64,000 nt of DNA, taken from contig JAISUR010000037.1 of NCBI GenBank assembly GCA_031271975.1, forward strand, positions 248,001 through 312,000, in the 5' to 3' direction. Origin of the DNA: Propionibacteriaceae bacterium. GTDB taxonomy: Bacteria; Actinomycetota; Actinomycetes; Propionibacteriales; Propionibacteriaceae. The position numbers were made by a program, and so were the translations under genes. Within the stretch, counting starts at the first letter, position 1. Each line of letters starts with the position of its first letter. Under the pieces are notes generated by a model. It was not told the DNA's origin. It was given only the letters and a program-made list of their open reading frames with translations, and did not search any database. Below are positions 33,208 through 42,804 of the stretch, one piece after another.

Positions 33208-34744
33208 CTTGCTTCCCTCCCACACCGGCAGCGTCATCCATTGTGCCCGATCTGCGGCTCCGGCCAAGGGCAAACGCGCAACACAATCCGATAACGGTGG
33301 CGAAGGCGATGGCGAGTTCAAGCCAGGGCTGGAGATAGGTGACCGGAGTGCGCCCCGTGCGCAAGTCAAGCTCGTCCACGCCGAAAAGCTGCCCGTTGCC
33401 GCTGCTCCAGACCACAGAGCCGTCGCTGGCGATCAGGCCGGAGATTCCCGACGTAGTCACCACCAGCGCCTCGCGGCGCAATTCCGCGGCGCGCACCCGG
33501 GTCATGGCGAACTGCTGGCTGATTTGCCCGGTCCCCTGGTACATCGCGTTGGAGCTTTGCACGACGATGATGTCCGCGTCGCCACGGACCAGGTCGTAGA
33601 CGTATTCGTCGAAAGTCACGTCATAGCAGAGCAGGATTCCGATCCGGATGTCCCCCGCCGCTAGTTCCACCGGCATGACACCCGGTTCAGTGCCCGGGAC
33701 TGACTGTGCGCCGACGTAGGACAATTTGGGGATGAGCGGCTCCAGGATGTCGCGGTACGGCACCCATTCCCCGAAGGGAACGATGCCCCGTTTGGCGTAG
33801 CGCGCGCCCGGCCCCGACGCATCCCACCATTGCGACACGGTTTGGCGCTCGTTGGGGCCCGGACCGTTGGAGATGATGCCGACCAGCAGGGGGACCCGGA
33901 TCGCCGCCACAGCTTGCTCCACGAGCTGCCTGGTCTGGCCGTCGGCGAACGGGTCGAGATCGGTACCGTTTTCCGGCCACACCACGAAATCCGCCGCGGG
34001 CAGGGCGCCGGCGGCAATTTGCTGGGCCAGTTCCAACGTTCCGGCGACCTCGTTCTTGGTTATGGTGCGCGCCTCACCCAGGCCGTAGACCCCGCCGCCC
34101 GGTGCCCCGCCCTGCACCCAGCCGACCGACACGCGCCCAGACGACGCCCCAGCTTGGACCAGCGCGCCGGGCAGGCACACCGCCAGCGCGAGCAAGGCGG
34201 TGGCGAGGGCCGCTGGCCACGACTTGGGGCGGCTCACCACCCACGCGGCGCACTGGGCCAGCAAAGCGGCCAAGAAACTCACTCCGGCGACACCGATCAA
34301 TGGATAGCCGAAGGCCAGCGGGGATTCCAGCATCGCGTATCCAAGGCGGACCCAGCCGAAGCCGTCAAACGGCTGACGGCTAATCAGCGCCTCTTGGGCC
34401 GCCCAAATCCCTGCCGCCAGGAATGGCCAGGCGGCCACCCGTTTCGCGTATCGGATCGCCAGAGCGACCGCCACGTAGAACAGGGCCACGGCCACGGTGA
34501 TCGCCACCATGGCTTCCACGAAGATGGCCGCCATCCAGTTCAGTGTCGAGCCGGCCAGGCCAAGCCCGAAAGCCAAACCGATCAACAAGGTTTGCCAGAC
34601 ACGCTGTCTGGTCTCGATCAGGCAGCTGAGCCCGGCCACGCCGAGAAGGGTCACGATCCACAGGGCCAAGTTGTTGAAACCGCAGCCAGCGCCGACTCCG
34701 CAAACCGCCGCCAGGATGAACCGGAGCGGCCAACGGGCCCGCAC
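33158..34744 (-). CDS. lnt: Apolipoprotein N-acyltransferase
   Basis: 528 residues: about six N-terminal membrane helices, then an extracytoplasmic nitrilase domain, then a C-terminal helix and basic tail. The catalytic triad is visible: Glu in VVWPEN (about 259), Lys in AKRGIVPFGEWVPYR (about 317) and Cys in LLCYDVTFDE (about 371). N-acylates the diacylated Cys of lipoproteins; the two lipoproteins in this window are possible substrates. The GTG at 34744 shares one base with the metW TAG, so translation is coupled. Confidence 0.9.
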   Translation of the reverse strand: MRARWPLRFILAAVCGVGAGCGFNNLALWIVTLLGVAGLSCLIETRQRVWQTLLIGLAFGLGLAGSTLNWMAAIFVEAMVAITVAVALFYVAVALAIRYAKRVAAWPFLAAGIWAAQEALISRQPFDGFGWVRLGYAMLESPLAFGYPLIGVAGVSFLAALLAQCAAWVVSRPKSWPAALATALLALAVCLPGALVQAGASSGRVSVGWVQGGAPGGGVYGLGEARTITKNEVAGTLELAQQIAAGALPAADFVVWPENGTDLDPFADGQTRQLVEQAVAAIRVPLLVGIISNGPGPNERQTVSQWWDASGPGARYAKRGIVPFGEWVPYRDILEPLIPKLSYVGAQSVPGTEPGVMPVELAAGDIRIGILLCYDVTFDEYVYDLVRGDADIIVVQSSNAMYQGTGQISQQFAMTRVRAAELRREALVVTTSGISGLIASDGSVVWSSGNGQLFGVDELDLRTGRTPVTYLQPWLELAIAFATVIGLCCAFALGRSRRSGTMDDAAGVGGKQDGSGPCASGDSDVQRS

Positions 34745-35340
34745 TATGCCGCCCGCAGCGCGTAGATCGCCGCCCCAGCCTGCCAGTTCGCCCAGGCGTC
34801 CAGGCCGTGGCGGCGGTCGCCGTGGATGCCCAAGGTGATGCGCCGTTCGATGGTGAGCCGGCATTTTACGAAGAGCTGCTCGATCTCGTCGAGGGTCGTG
34901 AAGCGGAGGTTGGGCGTGTTGTACCACTCGTAGGGCAGTTCCTTCGACATGGGCATGCGGCCGCGCAGCAGCCGCAGCCGGTGCCCCCACCAGCCGAAGT
35001 TGGGCACGGAAACGATCAGCAGTCCCCCGATGCGCGCCATCTCCTGCAAGACGGATTCGGGACGGCGGATCGTCTGGATCGTCCGGGACAGCACCACCAC
35101 GTCGTAGGACTTATCGCCGAATTGGTTGAGCTGCCGGTCGATGTCCAATTCGATCACGGGCACTCCGCGGCTGATGGCGCCGAGCACGGCGTCGGGATCG
35201 ATCTCAACGCCGGTGCCGCGGCATTGCCGTTCGGCGAACAGCGCCTCCAGCAACTCGCCGTTCTCGCAGCCCAAGTCCAGCACGCGAGAGCAGCGCGGCA
35301 CCAAATCGCGCACCAGGGCCAAGTCAGAACGGAGTTTCAC
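34744..35340 (-). CDS. metW: MetW, methionine biosynthesis methyltransferase-like protein
   Basis: 198 residues, class I SAM-methyltransferase fold: VLDLGCENGELLEALF (motif I), GVEIDPDAVLGAI, and the MetW hallmark YDVVVLSRTIQTIRRPESVLQEMARIG followed by PNFGWWGHRLRLLRGRMP (shown in parts). MetW acts with MetX in homoserine activation in Proteobacteria. The start overlaps the metX stop by 4 bases. Catalytic role of the methyltransferase fold is not settled. Confidence 0.9.
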   Translation of the reverse strand: MKLRSDLALVRDLVPRCSRVLDLGCENGELLEALFAERQCRGTGVEIDPDAVLGAISRGVPVIELDIDRQLNQFGDKSYDVVVLSRTIQTIRRPESVLQEMARIGGLLIVSVPNFGWWGHRLRLLRGRMPMSKELPYEWYNTPNLRFTTLDEIEQLFVKCRLTIERRITLGIHGDRRHGLDAWANWQAGAAIYALRAA

Positions 35341-36467
35341 AGGCCCACCTCCAACGCCCGGTCCAGGAAGGCGCGCACCGTCGCGTGGTAGCGGTCCACC
35401 TTCAGCAGGAATGAGTCATGCCCCCATGGAGACGGAATCTCGCGGAAGGTCACCGGTTGCGCGGCGCCCTCCAGCCAACGCACGATGCGGCGGGAATGCC
35501 CGGTCCCGAAGCGCCAGTCGGTGTCGAAGGACAGCACCAGCCAGCCCAGCGGCGAACCTTCGATGGCGGCGGTAATCCCCTCCTCGGCGAAGGGGTCGAA
35601 ATAATCCATTACCCGGCTCAGGTACACGTAGCTCAGGGCGTCGAAGCGCTCCAGGAAGACCTCGCCCTGGTGGGCCAGGTACGACTCCACCTGGAAGTCG
35701 ATGCCGAAGCCGGGCTTGTCCTTGTTGGGGCGCAATTCCCGTCCGAACTTTCCGGAGAGGGCGTCTTCTGAGACGTAGGTGATGTGGGCCATCATGCGGG
35801 CGATGGCCAGGCCCACATCCGGGCTGACACCTGCCAGGGCGTAGCGGCCCTGCTTGAAGTTCTCGTCGGACATGATCGCCCGGCGCGCGACCGCCGAGAA
35901 GGCGATGTTCTGCGCGGTAAGCCGCGATGACGCGGCGACGACGATCGCATTGGCCAACTCTTCCGGATGCCGCAGGCCCCAATCGAGCACCTGCATCCCG
36001 CCCAGCGATCCGCCGATGGCGGCGAGCAGCCGCCCGATGCCGAGATGGCGCAGCAGGGCGCGGTGCACGTTGACCAGGTCGGTCACCGACAACATGGGGA
36101 AATCGAGGCCATATGGCTCGCCGGTCGCAGGGTTGGCCGAAGACGGGCCGGTGGTGCCTTGGCAGCCTCCCAACAGGTTCGCGCAGATGACGAAGAAGCG
36201 GTTTGTGTCGACGGGTTTGCCGGGGCCGATGATGGAATCCCACCAGCCGGGCCGCGTATCGCCGGCATGCAGGCCCGCCGCATGAGCGTCGCCGGTAAGC
36301 GCGTGCAGGATGAAGATGGCATTCGACTTGGACTCGTTGAGGGCGCCGTAGGTCTCGAAGGCTACGTCGACGGGCCCCACCGTGTCGCCGTCTGTCGTGG
36401 TGAAGGGTTCGTCGGCGGTGAAGAGGCGCACCGTTTGCGTCTCAACAACTCCGAGTGACTCTTGCAT
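35337..36467 (-). CDS. metX: Homoserine O-acyltransferase MetX
   Basis: 376 residues, alpha/beta-hydrolase fold. Nucleophile Ser near residue 152 in GGSLGGMQ, Asp in LSFDTDWRF and His in PWGHDSFLLKVDRYH complete the triad; CANLLGGCQGTTGPSSANP is the family signature. Activates homoserine with acetyl-CoA or succinyl-CoA for methionine synthesis; the acyl donor cannot be read by eye. First gene of a run metX-metW-lnt-ppm whose members all overlap. TATTCT seven bases before ATG 36467 is its probable -10. Confidence 0.92.
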   Translation of the reverse strand: MQESLGVVETQTVRLFTADEPFTTTDGDTVGPVDVAFETYGALNESKSNAIFILHALTGDAHAAGLHAGDTRPGWWDSIIGPGKPVDTNRFFVICANLLGGCQGTTGPSSANPATGEPYGLDFPMLSVTDLVNVHRALLRHLGIGRLLAAIGGSLGGMQVLDWGLRHPEELANAIVVAASSRLTAQNIAFSAVARRAIMSDENFKQGRYALAGVSPDVGLAIARMMAHITYVSEDALSGKFGRELRPNKDKPGFGIDFQVESYLAHQGEVFLERFDALSYVYLSRVMDYFDPFAEEGITAAIEGSPLGWLVLSFDTDWRFGTGHSRRIVRWLEGAAQPVTFREIPSPWGHDSFLLKVDRYHATVRAFLDRALEVGL

Positions 36468-36474
36468 GACAGCG

Positions 36475-36480
36475 AGAATA
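36475..36480 (-). promoter_or_regulatory. Leaderless-type -10 of metX
   Basis: TATTCT on the minus strand, 7 bases before the ATG at 36467, in the 15-base gap after the MFS gene. Confidence 0.5.
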
Positions 36481-36482
36481 GC

Positions 36483-37787
36483 TCACTTGGGCTCGCCAGT
36501 TGGCGCAGTGGGCTCACTTGCCTGCGGCGCCACCTGATATCGGGTGAACTGAGGGATGAGCCAGGCGACCAGCAAAGTCAGCACGATGACGAGCAGTCCC
36601 CCGCCCAGAGTCGTCCACGCCGGGCCGAACAGCGTGCTGGCATAACCGTGCAGCACGTCGGCGATGCGCGGGCCGCCGACGACCACCACGATGAACACGC
36701 CTTGCAGGCGGCCCCGGACCGAATCGTCCGCGGCCGAGAGCAGGATGGCCTGCCGGAAGGCCGCAGAAGCCATGTCGGCGGCGCCTCCGACCACCAATGC
36801 CGCGAAGGCCGCGATGAGCATCGCCAGGACCCAGATGCGGGCCAGTTCCACCGCGACGCCCATGGCGGCCATCGCCGCGCCCCAGCACAACACGCATGCG
36901 ATCACCGCGATGCCCTGGCGTCGGATGCGAGACACCCACCCGGAAAATAATCCGCCCAGGACCGCGCCGACACCCAGGCCGACGTTGAGCAGGCCCAACT
37001 CCATACCCCCGCTGACGGGGCCGCCAAAGGTGACGTGCGCCATTTCCGGGAAGAGCGCCCGCGGCATTCCGAAGATCATGGCGATGATGTCTACCAGGAA
37101 CGAGACCAGCAGGATCTTGTGCCAGCTCAAGTATTTGATGCCTTCGACGACGGACTTCAGGCCTGGCGAGCCTTGCCGGTTGAGCACCGGCAGCGCGGGA
37201 AGCTTTATCACAGCGTAGAAGGTGGCGGTGAGCGTAACGGTGTCGACGAGGTACAGCCACGAAAAGCCCAAGGCGGGCAGCAGCGCCGCTCCCACCACCG
37301 GGCCGGCGATGCCACCCGCGGCGGTGACTGTCATCGACAGCGCGTTCGCCGCGGGCAGTTGCTCTTCGGGCAGGATGCGCGGCAGAACGGCCTGCCGCGT
37401 AGGCGAGTTGATCGCGAAGAAGGCCTGCTGCAGCGCGAACACTCCCAACAGCAGCCACACGTTGTTCAGTTCCAACGCCGCCTGGATCCAGAAAATGCCG
37501 CTGGTGACGATCAAGCCTGTCGTGGTCATCATCAGGAGCTTGCGCCGGTCGAAGTGGTCTGCCAAAGCCCCGCCCCACAGGCCAAACACCACCAAGGGCA
37601 CCAATCCGAACAGCCCGGCCAGCCCGACCATGCCGGAGTCTTGCGTGATGGCGTAGATCTGCGCGGGCACGGCGAACACCGTCAATTGCGCACCGATGAT
37701 GGTGACGATTCCGGCTTGCCAGAGCCGGCGGAAAGCTGGTGTCTGTAGTGGGGTGGTGTCGGCGAAGACTTTGCGGAAGGCGGCCAC
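36483..37787 (-). CDS. MFS transporter (MFS_3 / EntS-like)
   Basis: 434 residues with about 12 membrane helices. The motif-A loop reads GALADHFDRRKLLMMTT between helices 2 and 3, and the fourth helix region AINSPTRQAVLPRILPEEQLPAANAL is typical of the MFS_3 group (enterobactin-exporter and macrolide-efflux-like). Substrate unknown. GTG start at 37787, two bases after the dsbA-like stop, so the two genes are co-transcribed. Confidence 0.82.
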   Translation of the reverse strand: MAAFRKVFADTTPLQTPAFRRLWQAGIVTIIGAQLTVFAVPAQIYAITQDSGMVGLAGLFGLVPLVVFGLWGGALADHFDRRKLLMMTTTGLIVTSGIFWIQAALELNNVWLLLGVFALQQAFFAINSPTRQAVLPRILPEEQLPAANALSMTVTAAGGIAGPVVGAALLPALGFSWLYLVDTVTLTATFYAVIKLPALPVLNRQGSPGLKSVVEGIKYLSWHKILLVSFLVDIIAMIFGMPRALFPEMAHVTFGGPVSGGMELGLLNVGLGVGAVLGGLFSGWVSRIRRQGIAVIACVLCWGAAMAAMGVAVELARIWVLAMLIAAFAALVVGGAADMASAAFRQAILLSAADDSVRGRLQGVFIVVVVGGPRIADVLHGYASTLFGPAWTTLGGGLLVIVLTLLVAWLIPQFTRYQVAPQASEPTAPTGEPK

Positions 37788-37789
37788 TG

Positions 37790-38593
37790 CTACCTGATGG
37801 CCTCCTCGATGACCTGCTTCAACGTGCCCTTCGTCATGAAGTTCTTCTCGCTGGTCTGCTCCAGTTGCGTGCCATTCAGCATCACCGCGGGTGTGCCGTC
37901 GATGTCGTTGAAGTCAGCCTGCGTGCCCTGCGTGATCGCCGGCTCGTTACCCATGGTGGAGAATGCGGCGGTAACGGAGGCGGGGACGCCCAAACGCTGC
38001 GCGAGCCAAGCCAGGTCCTCGTCGGGAACCCCGGTGGTGCCTTCACTGGGCTGGTTGTCGAACAGCCCGTTGTGGAAGGCCAGGAACGAGCCGGGGGCGT
38101 TCTTGGCTACTTCCAGGGCGTCGGACGCGGCTCTGGTCGAGTACTTCGTGCCCTCCGACGTGGAGTCCAGGAAGCTCATCAGGTGGTAGTTGACCTTGAT
38201 CTTGCCCGCTTCCAACAACCGTTCCAGGTCGAGTTGGTTCGCCCGCTCAAACTGGCCGCAGTAAGGGCACATGTAGTCGGAGTAGATGTCGAGGGTGGCC
38301 TTCGGCTGTGCGCCGGGCAACACGACGGAGACCACGTTCACGTTGACGCTCACCTCGAAAGCAGTTCCGCCGCTCTCGGCGCAGGCCACCGTCCCAGTTG
38401 GAAACAGGCCCGCGGGACGGATGAGGGACAGTGCCAACGCCACGATCACAATCACCAGCCCACTGGCGAGCAACCCCACGACCAGCGAATTCGAAGACTT
38501 GCGCGGCGCCGGCTGCTGCAGATACGGATTGGGCGCGTACTGGGCTGGCTGCTGCGGTGGGGCGGGCTGCATGTTCGGATCTTGGGTTGTCAT
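37790..38593 (-). CDS. DsbA-family thioredoxin-fold membrane-anchored protein
   Basis: 267 residues: Gln/Pro/Tyr-rich cytosolic start (about 1-32), one membrane helix (about 36-60), then a DsbA-type domain with active site YMCPYCGQF (CPYC near residues 110-113) and the cis-Pro loop GTPAVMLNG. Probably an extracytoplasmic thiol-disulfide oxidoreductase that forms or isomerises disulfides in exported proteins. The start is 40 bases from the tRNA-Pro 3' end on the same strand, with no clear -10 between, so it may be transcribed with the tRNA. Confidence 0.85.
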   Translation of the reverse strand: MTTQDPNMQPAPPQQPAQYAPNPYLQQPAPRKSSNSLVVGLLASGLVIVIVALALSLIRPAGLFPTGTVACAESGGTAFEVSVNVNVVSVVLPGAQPKATLDIYSDYMCPYCGQFERANQLDLERLLEAGKIKVNYHLMSFLDSTSEGTKYSTRAASDALEVAKNAPGSFLAFHNGLFDNQPSEGTTGVPDEDLAWLAQRLGVPASVTAAFSTMGNEPAITQGTQADFNDIDGTPAVMLNGTQLEQTSEKNFMTKGTLKQVIEEAIR

Positions 38594-38632
38594 CGGAAGG
38601 CCTTCGCTTGGTGTCGGGCCTGCGCCGCATCG

Positions 38633-38706
<74 letters not shown>

Positions 38707-38745
38707 ATGGGCGTTCGGCCCGCGGCCCTTGGGACCGCCCGGAAG

Positions 38746-38751
38746 ACTCTA
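38746..38751 (-). promoter_or_regulatory. Candidate -10 of tRNA-Pro
   Basis: TAGAGT on the minus strand, 39 bases before the mature tRNA 5' end, in the 62-base gap after der. Confidence 0.4.
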
Positions 38752-38768
38752 CCAGAATCGCAGGCCTA

Positions 38769-40109
38769 TCACTTAGCCCCACGCTTGGCCCGCGGGCGCA
38801 CCTCGATGTGGATGGGCGAGCCCGCGAAACCGAACTCCTCGCGCATGCGGCGTTCGATGAACCGGACATAGGTGGCGTCCAACTTGCCGGAGGTGAACAG
38901 GGCAAACGTGGGAGGGCAGGCTTGGGCCTGTGTCCCGAACAGAATTCTGGGTTGCTTGCCGCCACGGACCGGATGGGGATTGGCGGCGACCAACCTGCCC
39001 AGGAACGAGTTGAGTTTGCCCGTGGACACGCGGGTCTCCCACCCGTGCAACGCTTCTTCGATGGCGCGTGCCAGCTTGTCCACATTGCGCCCCGTCAACG
39101 CGGAGATGTTTACCGCAGGCGCCCAGGCGAAAGCCCGGATATCCTGCTCAATTTCGCGCTTGAGGTAGCGGCGGCGCTCCTCGTCGGTGAGATCCCACTT
39201 GTTGTAGGCGATCACCAGGGCCCGGCCAGCCTCCTCCACGTTGCCCAGGATGCGCAGATCCTGGTCGGAAATGGTCTCGGAAGCGTCCAGCAGAACCACG
39301 CAAACTTCGGCGCGCTCGATGGCCGACTGCGTGCGCAGCGACGCGTAATACTCGTGGCCCGAGGCTTCCTTGACGCGCCTGCGGATGCCGGCGGTATCGA
39401 TGAGTTGATATGCGGTCCCCGCGATTTCGACGAGTTCGTCCACCGGGTCGACCGTCGTGCCCGCGACATCGTCGACGACGGCACGCTCCGCGGCGGCCAA
39501 CTTGTTCAGCAGCGACGACTTGCCGACGTTCGGCCTGCCGACCAAGGCGATGCGGCGCGGGCCGTCAACCGGCTCGCCGACGGGCTGTTCGGCGGGCAGC
39601 ACGCCCAGCAGGACGTCCAGCATGTCGCCGACACCCCGCCCGTGTAGGGCTGAAACGGGGTACGGCTCCCCCAGCCCCAGATTCCACAGCGCCGCGGCGT
39701 CGGCCTCGAAACGCGCGTCGTCCACCTTGTTGGCCACCAGCAACACCGGCTTGCGGGACTTGCGCAGCACCCGGACGACCGCTTCATCGACGTCCTGCGC
39801 GCCCACGGCCACGTCCACGACGAAGACGACGGCGTCGGCCAGGTCAATGGCGATTTCGGCTTGGGCGGCTATTTGGGCCGCCAAACCCTTGGCATCCGGC
39901 GCCCAGCCCCCGGTGTCCACCAGCGTGAACTCGCGTCCCGACCATTCGGCGTCGTAGGACACCCGGTCGCGGGTCACACCCGGAACATCCTGCACCACGG
40001 CCTCCCGGCGACCGAGAATCCGATTCACGAGCATGGACTTGCCCACGTTTGGCCGCCCGACGACCGCCACGACGGGCTTTACGGGCGTCTGCGCCACTTC
40101 CTGGCTCAT
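38769..40109 (-). CDS. der: Ribosome-associated GTPase Der (EngA)
   Basis: 446 residues, tandem G domains: first P-loop GRPNVGKS at 18-25 with DTGGW as switch II and NKVD as G4; second P-loop GRPNVGKS at about 190-197 with DTAGI and NKWDL; then a KH-like C-terminal domain ending in basic residues. Required for 50S subunit assembly. ATG at 40109 overlaps the cmk stop by 4 bases (ATGA). Confidence 0.95.
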   Translation of the reverse strand: MSQEVAQTPVKPVVAVVGRPNVGKSMLVNRILGRREAVVQDVPGVTRDRVSYDAEWSGREFTLVDTGGWAPDAKGLAAQIAAQAEIAIDLADAVVFVVDVAVGAQDVDEAVVRVLRKSRKPVLLVANKVDDARFEADAAALWNLGLGEPYPVSALHGRGVGDMLDVLLGVLPAEQPVGEPVDGPRRIALVGRPNVGKSSLLNKLAAAERAVVDDVAGTTVDPVDELVEIAGTAYQLIDTAGIRRRVKEASGHEYYASLRTQSAIERAEVCVVLLDASETISDQDLRILGNVEEAGRALVIAYNKWDLTDEERRRYLKREIEQDIRAFAWAPAVNISALTGRNVDKLARAIEEALHGWETRVSTGKLNSFLGRLVAANPHPVRGGKQPRILFGTQAQACPPTFALFTSGKLDATYVRFIERRMREEFGFAGSPIHIEVRPRAKRGAK

Positions 40110-40774
40110 GCTGGCTGGGCCCCCTTGGCCAGGTCCAGGACCGCCGCGATGGTCTCCTGCAGGCTGAGATGGGTGCAATCCAAGCCGATGACCCCGTCGG
40201 CGGCCTGGGTGAAGTTCACCAGTTTGGAATCGTCGCGATCCCTGCGTAACACCTGGTCGGCGAGCGCGGCTTGATCGACGTCGCCGCCGAGATCGGCCTT
40301 GCGGCGGGCCATGCGGACCTCCGGGTCAGCGGTGAGCAGGATGCGGACCTGCGCTTGCGGGGCGACGACCGTGGTGATGTCGCGGCCCTCCGCCACGATG
40401 CCGGCCTTGGCCGCGGCGATGATGGCTTGCTGACGGGCCACCAGGTCGGCGCGGCACTCAGGGATGGTTGACACCGTCGACACCGCCTGCGAGACGTACT
40501 GCTCGCGGATTTCGGCGGTCACGTCGCGGCCGTTGACCCGTACCCATTCGGCGTCCGGATCGGTGGATATCTCGATGCGCGCGCCGGTGCAGGCCGCGAC
40601 GACGCCAGCGGTATCTCCCGGATCGACGCCGGAGTCCAAGAATGCCACCGTCACGGCGCGGTACATCGCGCCCGTGTCCAGATACTCCAACCCCAGCGCC
40701 CGGGCGACGCCTTTGGACGTGGTGGACTTGCCCGAGCCGGACGGCCCGTCGATTGCGATCACCAGTTTGCTCAT
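40106..40774 (-). CDS. cmk: Cytidylate kinase
   Basis: 222 residues. P-loop GPSGSGKST at 9-17, [21 protein letters not shown] and [12 protein letters not shown] are all (d)CMP kinase signatures. Phosphorylates CMP and dCMP. It overlaps the tyrA stop and the der start by 4 bases each, so the three genes form a translationally coupled unit, a common actinobacterial arrangement. Confidence 0.95.
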   Translation of the reverse strand: MSKLVIAIDGPSGSGKSTTSKGVARALGLEYLDTGAMYRAVTVAFLDSGVDPGDTAGVVAACTGARIEISTDPDAEWVRVNGRDVTAEIREQYVSQAVSTVSTIPECRADLVARQQAIIAAAKAGIVAEGRDITTVVAPQAQVRILLTADPEVRMARRKADLGGDVDQAALADQVLRRDRDDSKLVNFTQAADGVIGLDCTHLSLQETIAAVLDLAKGAQPA

Positions 40775-41859
40775 GCGATTCCCTCCGGATCCCGGACATT
40801 CCACCCAGCCACGCGCATGGCGGCTTCCAACTCGTCGGCGTGCGCCGGAGCGACCTGGACTGACAAGTAGCCCACTTCGCGCTCCAGGTCGTGCTCGATC
40901 GAAACGTCTTCCACGTTGACTCCGGCTTTCTCGATGTCCGCGAACAGCCGCGCCAACGCGCCTGGGGCGTCCGGAATCTCCACCACCACGTGGGCGAAGG
41001 CCGTCTGGGCCATGCCGTGTTTGCCAGGCAGCGCGGCCCGGCCCCGTTGGCCGTCCTCCAGCAAGCCGGCGACCGCGGAGGCGTCGCCGAAGTGGTCCAC
41101 GACGTCGTTCAACCGCCGCGCCAGCTTGGCCAATTCGCGCAGCACCGCCGCCGAGTTTGCGGCGATGATCTGCTCCCACAGCGCCGGATCCGAACCCGCT
41201 ATCCGCGTCACGTCCCGCAAACCTTGCCCCGCGAGGCGCAAATGCTCCGGTGGGATCTCAGTCAGGGACCCGGCCATCAGCGCGGAAACCAATTGCGGCA
41301 GATGCGACACTTGCGCGACCGCCTCGTCGTGGTGTGCGGCGCCCATAGTGACGCGGCGCCCCCCGGCAATCCGGACCAACTCGTTCACATCCAGAACGGC
41401 GTGCGCGGCGGCGGTGTCATGCGGAGTCACCACCCAGGTGCGGTCGGCGAAAAGATCCGCTTTCGCGGTCAGCGGACCGCTGGCTTGAGAACCGGCCATG
41501 GGGTGCGATCCGACATAGCGGGAAAGGTCGGAAACATGGGCGCGCAACTGGGCCAGGATCGTGCCTTTGACCGAGCCCACGTCGGTGACCGTCGCGTTCG
41601 GGAATTCTGCCAGCGCGGCGGCGATCACCGACGGCAGCGCCTCCGGGGGTGCGGCGGCGACTACCAGCCTAACTCCCAGCGGGTCAGGTTCTGCGTCGGT
41701 GCCGGCGCCGCGCGAGGCGGCGACCTGGACATGCGCGGGCACCAAGTCGCGCAAGTGCACCTGAATCCCAGCGCGGCTCAACGCCATCCCGAGGGACGCG
41801 CCGACCAGCCCGGTGCCGATGATTACGGCGGGACTGAGTTGCGGATTCGTGTTAGACAT
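40771..41859 (-). CDS. tyrA: Prephenate dehydrogenase with ACT domain
   Basis: 362 residues. Rossmann loop GTGLVGASLG from residue 15, VTDVGSVKG, the SHPMAGS catalytic region with His, the HHDEAVAQVSHLPQ helix, and a C-terminal ACT domain (about 295-362, VEIPDAPGALARLFADIEKAGVNVEDV). Converts prephenate to 4-hydroxyphenylpyruvate; the ACT domain suggests tyrosine feedback. The ATG at 41859 has TAGGAT seven bases upstream, which also provides an AGGA eight bases away, so it is preferred over ATGs at 41868 and 41865. Confidence 0.9.
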   Translation of the reverse strand: MSNTNPQLSPAVIIGTGLVGASLGMALSRAGIQVHLRDLVPAHVQVAASRGAGTDAEPDPLGVRLVVAAAPPEALPSVIAAALAEFPNATVTDVGSVKGTILAQLRAHVSDLSRYVGSHPMAGSQASGPLTAKADLFADRTWVVTPHDTAAAHAVLDVNELVRIAGGRRVTMGAAHHDEAVAQVSHLPQLVSALMAGSLTEIPPEHLRLAGQGLRDVTRIAGSDPALWEQIIAANSAAVLRELAKLARRLNDVVDHFGDASAVAGLLEDGQRGRAALPGKHGMAQTAFAHVVVEIPDAPGALARLFADIEKAGVNVEDVSIEHDLEREVGYLSVQVAPAHADELEAAMRVAGWNVRDPEGIA

Positions 41860-41866
41860 CTGCATC

Positions 41867-41872
41867 ATCCTA
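41867..41872 (-). promoter_or_regulatory. Leaderless-type -10 of tyrA
   Basis: TAGGAT on the minus strand, 7 bases before the ATG at 41859. The same bases could serve as a Shine-Dalgarno in a longer transcript from trmI. Confidence 0.45.
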
Positions 41873-41904
41873 GTGCGAAACGGCGCTGCGGCCGGCTTTC
41901 ACCC

Positions 41905-42804
41905 TCACACGCCGGGCGGCCGGGGTCCGGCATAGTCTTCTCCATACGCGCCGGGAGCCGGCCTGCGGCGGCGGATGGGTGCGGTGACGCCCGGCGCCAA
42001 CCGGCGCGCGAAAACCAGGAAACCCGTATGGCCGGTGGTGCGGTGCCCTGGGCGGATGGCGAGGCCTTCGGCGTGCCATTCGCGCACGCCCACCTCACGG
42101 GCTTCCGGCTCGGTGAAGCCCCCGTGCGCGCGCAACGTGTCCATGGTGCGGCCCAGTTGGGTCGTTGTCGCCACATAGCAGCACAAGATGCCACCGGGCA
42201 CAAGCACGTTCGCCACTTGATCCACGCACTCCCAGGGAGCGAGCATATCCAGAATGGCCCGGTCCACCGGCTCACCGCGGATCGCTTCGTTCAAATCCCC
42301 GACAATCAGTTCCCAGGCCGGGTGCGGCTGGCCGTAGTGCGTTTCCACGTTCTTTCGGGCGATGTCGGCGAACTCTTGGCGGCGCTCGTAGGAGAACAAC
42401 CTTCCAGCCTCGGTGATCGCTCGCAGCAGGAAGATCGTCAGCCCACCCGAGCCCGCGCCTGCCTCCAGGACCCGCGCGCCTGGGAAGATGTCCGTCCAGA
42501 CCAGGATTTCGGCCGCGTCTTTCGGATAGATGACCGTCGCGCCGCGCGGCATGGAAACGGTTTGCTCGCGCGCGACCGGGCGGAAAACCAAGTACTCCGC
42601 TCCCCCGGCGGAGCGCACCACGACACCCTCGGGCCCGTCGAGGAGGCGGTCGTGTTCGATGATCCCCTTGGATGTGTGAAATTGCTTGCCGCGCTGGAGT
42701 ACCAGCGACTTGCGGCGGCCTTTCGCGTCGGTAAGGATCACCCGCTCCCCTTCGGCCAGCGGCCCGGTGCGCACACCGCTCAGCGGCTTGAACTCATCCG
42801 ACAC
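41905..42804 (-). CDS. trmI: tRNA (adenine-58-N1)-methyltransferase TrmI
   Basis: 299 residues. N-terminal beta domain (GPLAEGERVILTDAKGRRKSLVLQ), then a Rossmann methyltransferase with motif I LEAGAGSGGLTIFLLRA (about 111-127), YERRQEFADIARKN and DRAILDMLAPWE. Methylates A58 in the tRNA T-loop. Downstream it has a basic Pro/Arg/Gly tail. The start overlaps the 3' end of the solute-binding protein gene by 11 bases; Actinobacteria often keep this gene near the proteasome cluster, which is not here. Confidence 0.92.
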   Translation of the reverse strand: MSDEFKPLSGVRTGPLAEGERVILTDAKGRRKSLVLQRGKQFHTSKGIIEHDRLLDGPEGVVVRSAGGAEYLVFRPVAREQTVSMPRGATVIYPKDAAEILVWTDIFPGARVLEAGAGSGGLTIFLLRAITEAGRLFSYERRQEFADIARKNVETHYGQPHPAWELIVGDLNEAIRGEPVDRAILDMLAPWECVDQVANVLVPGGILCCYVATTTQLGRTMDTLRAHGGFTEPEAREVGVREWHAEGLAIRPGHRTTGHTGFLVFARRLAPGVTAPIRRRRPAPGAYGEDYAGPRPPGV

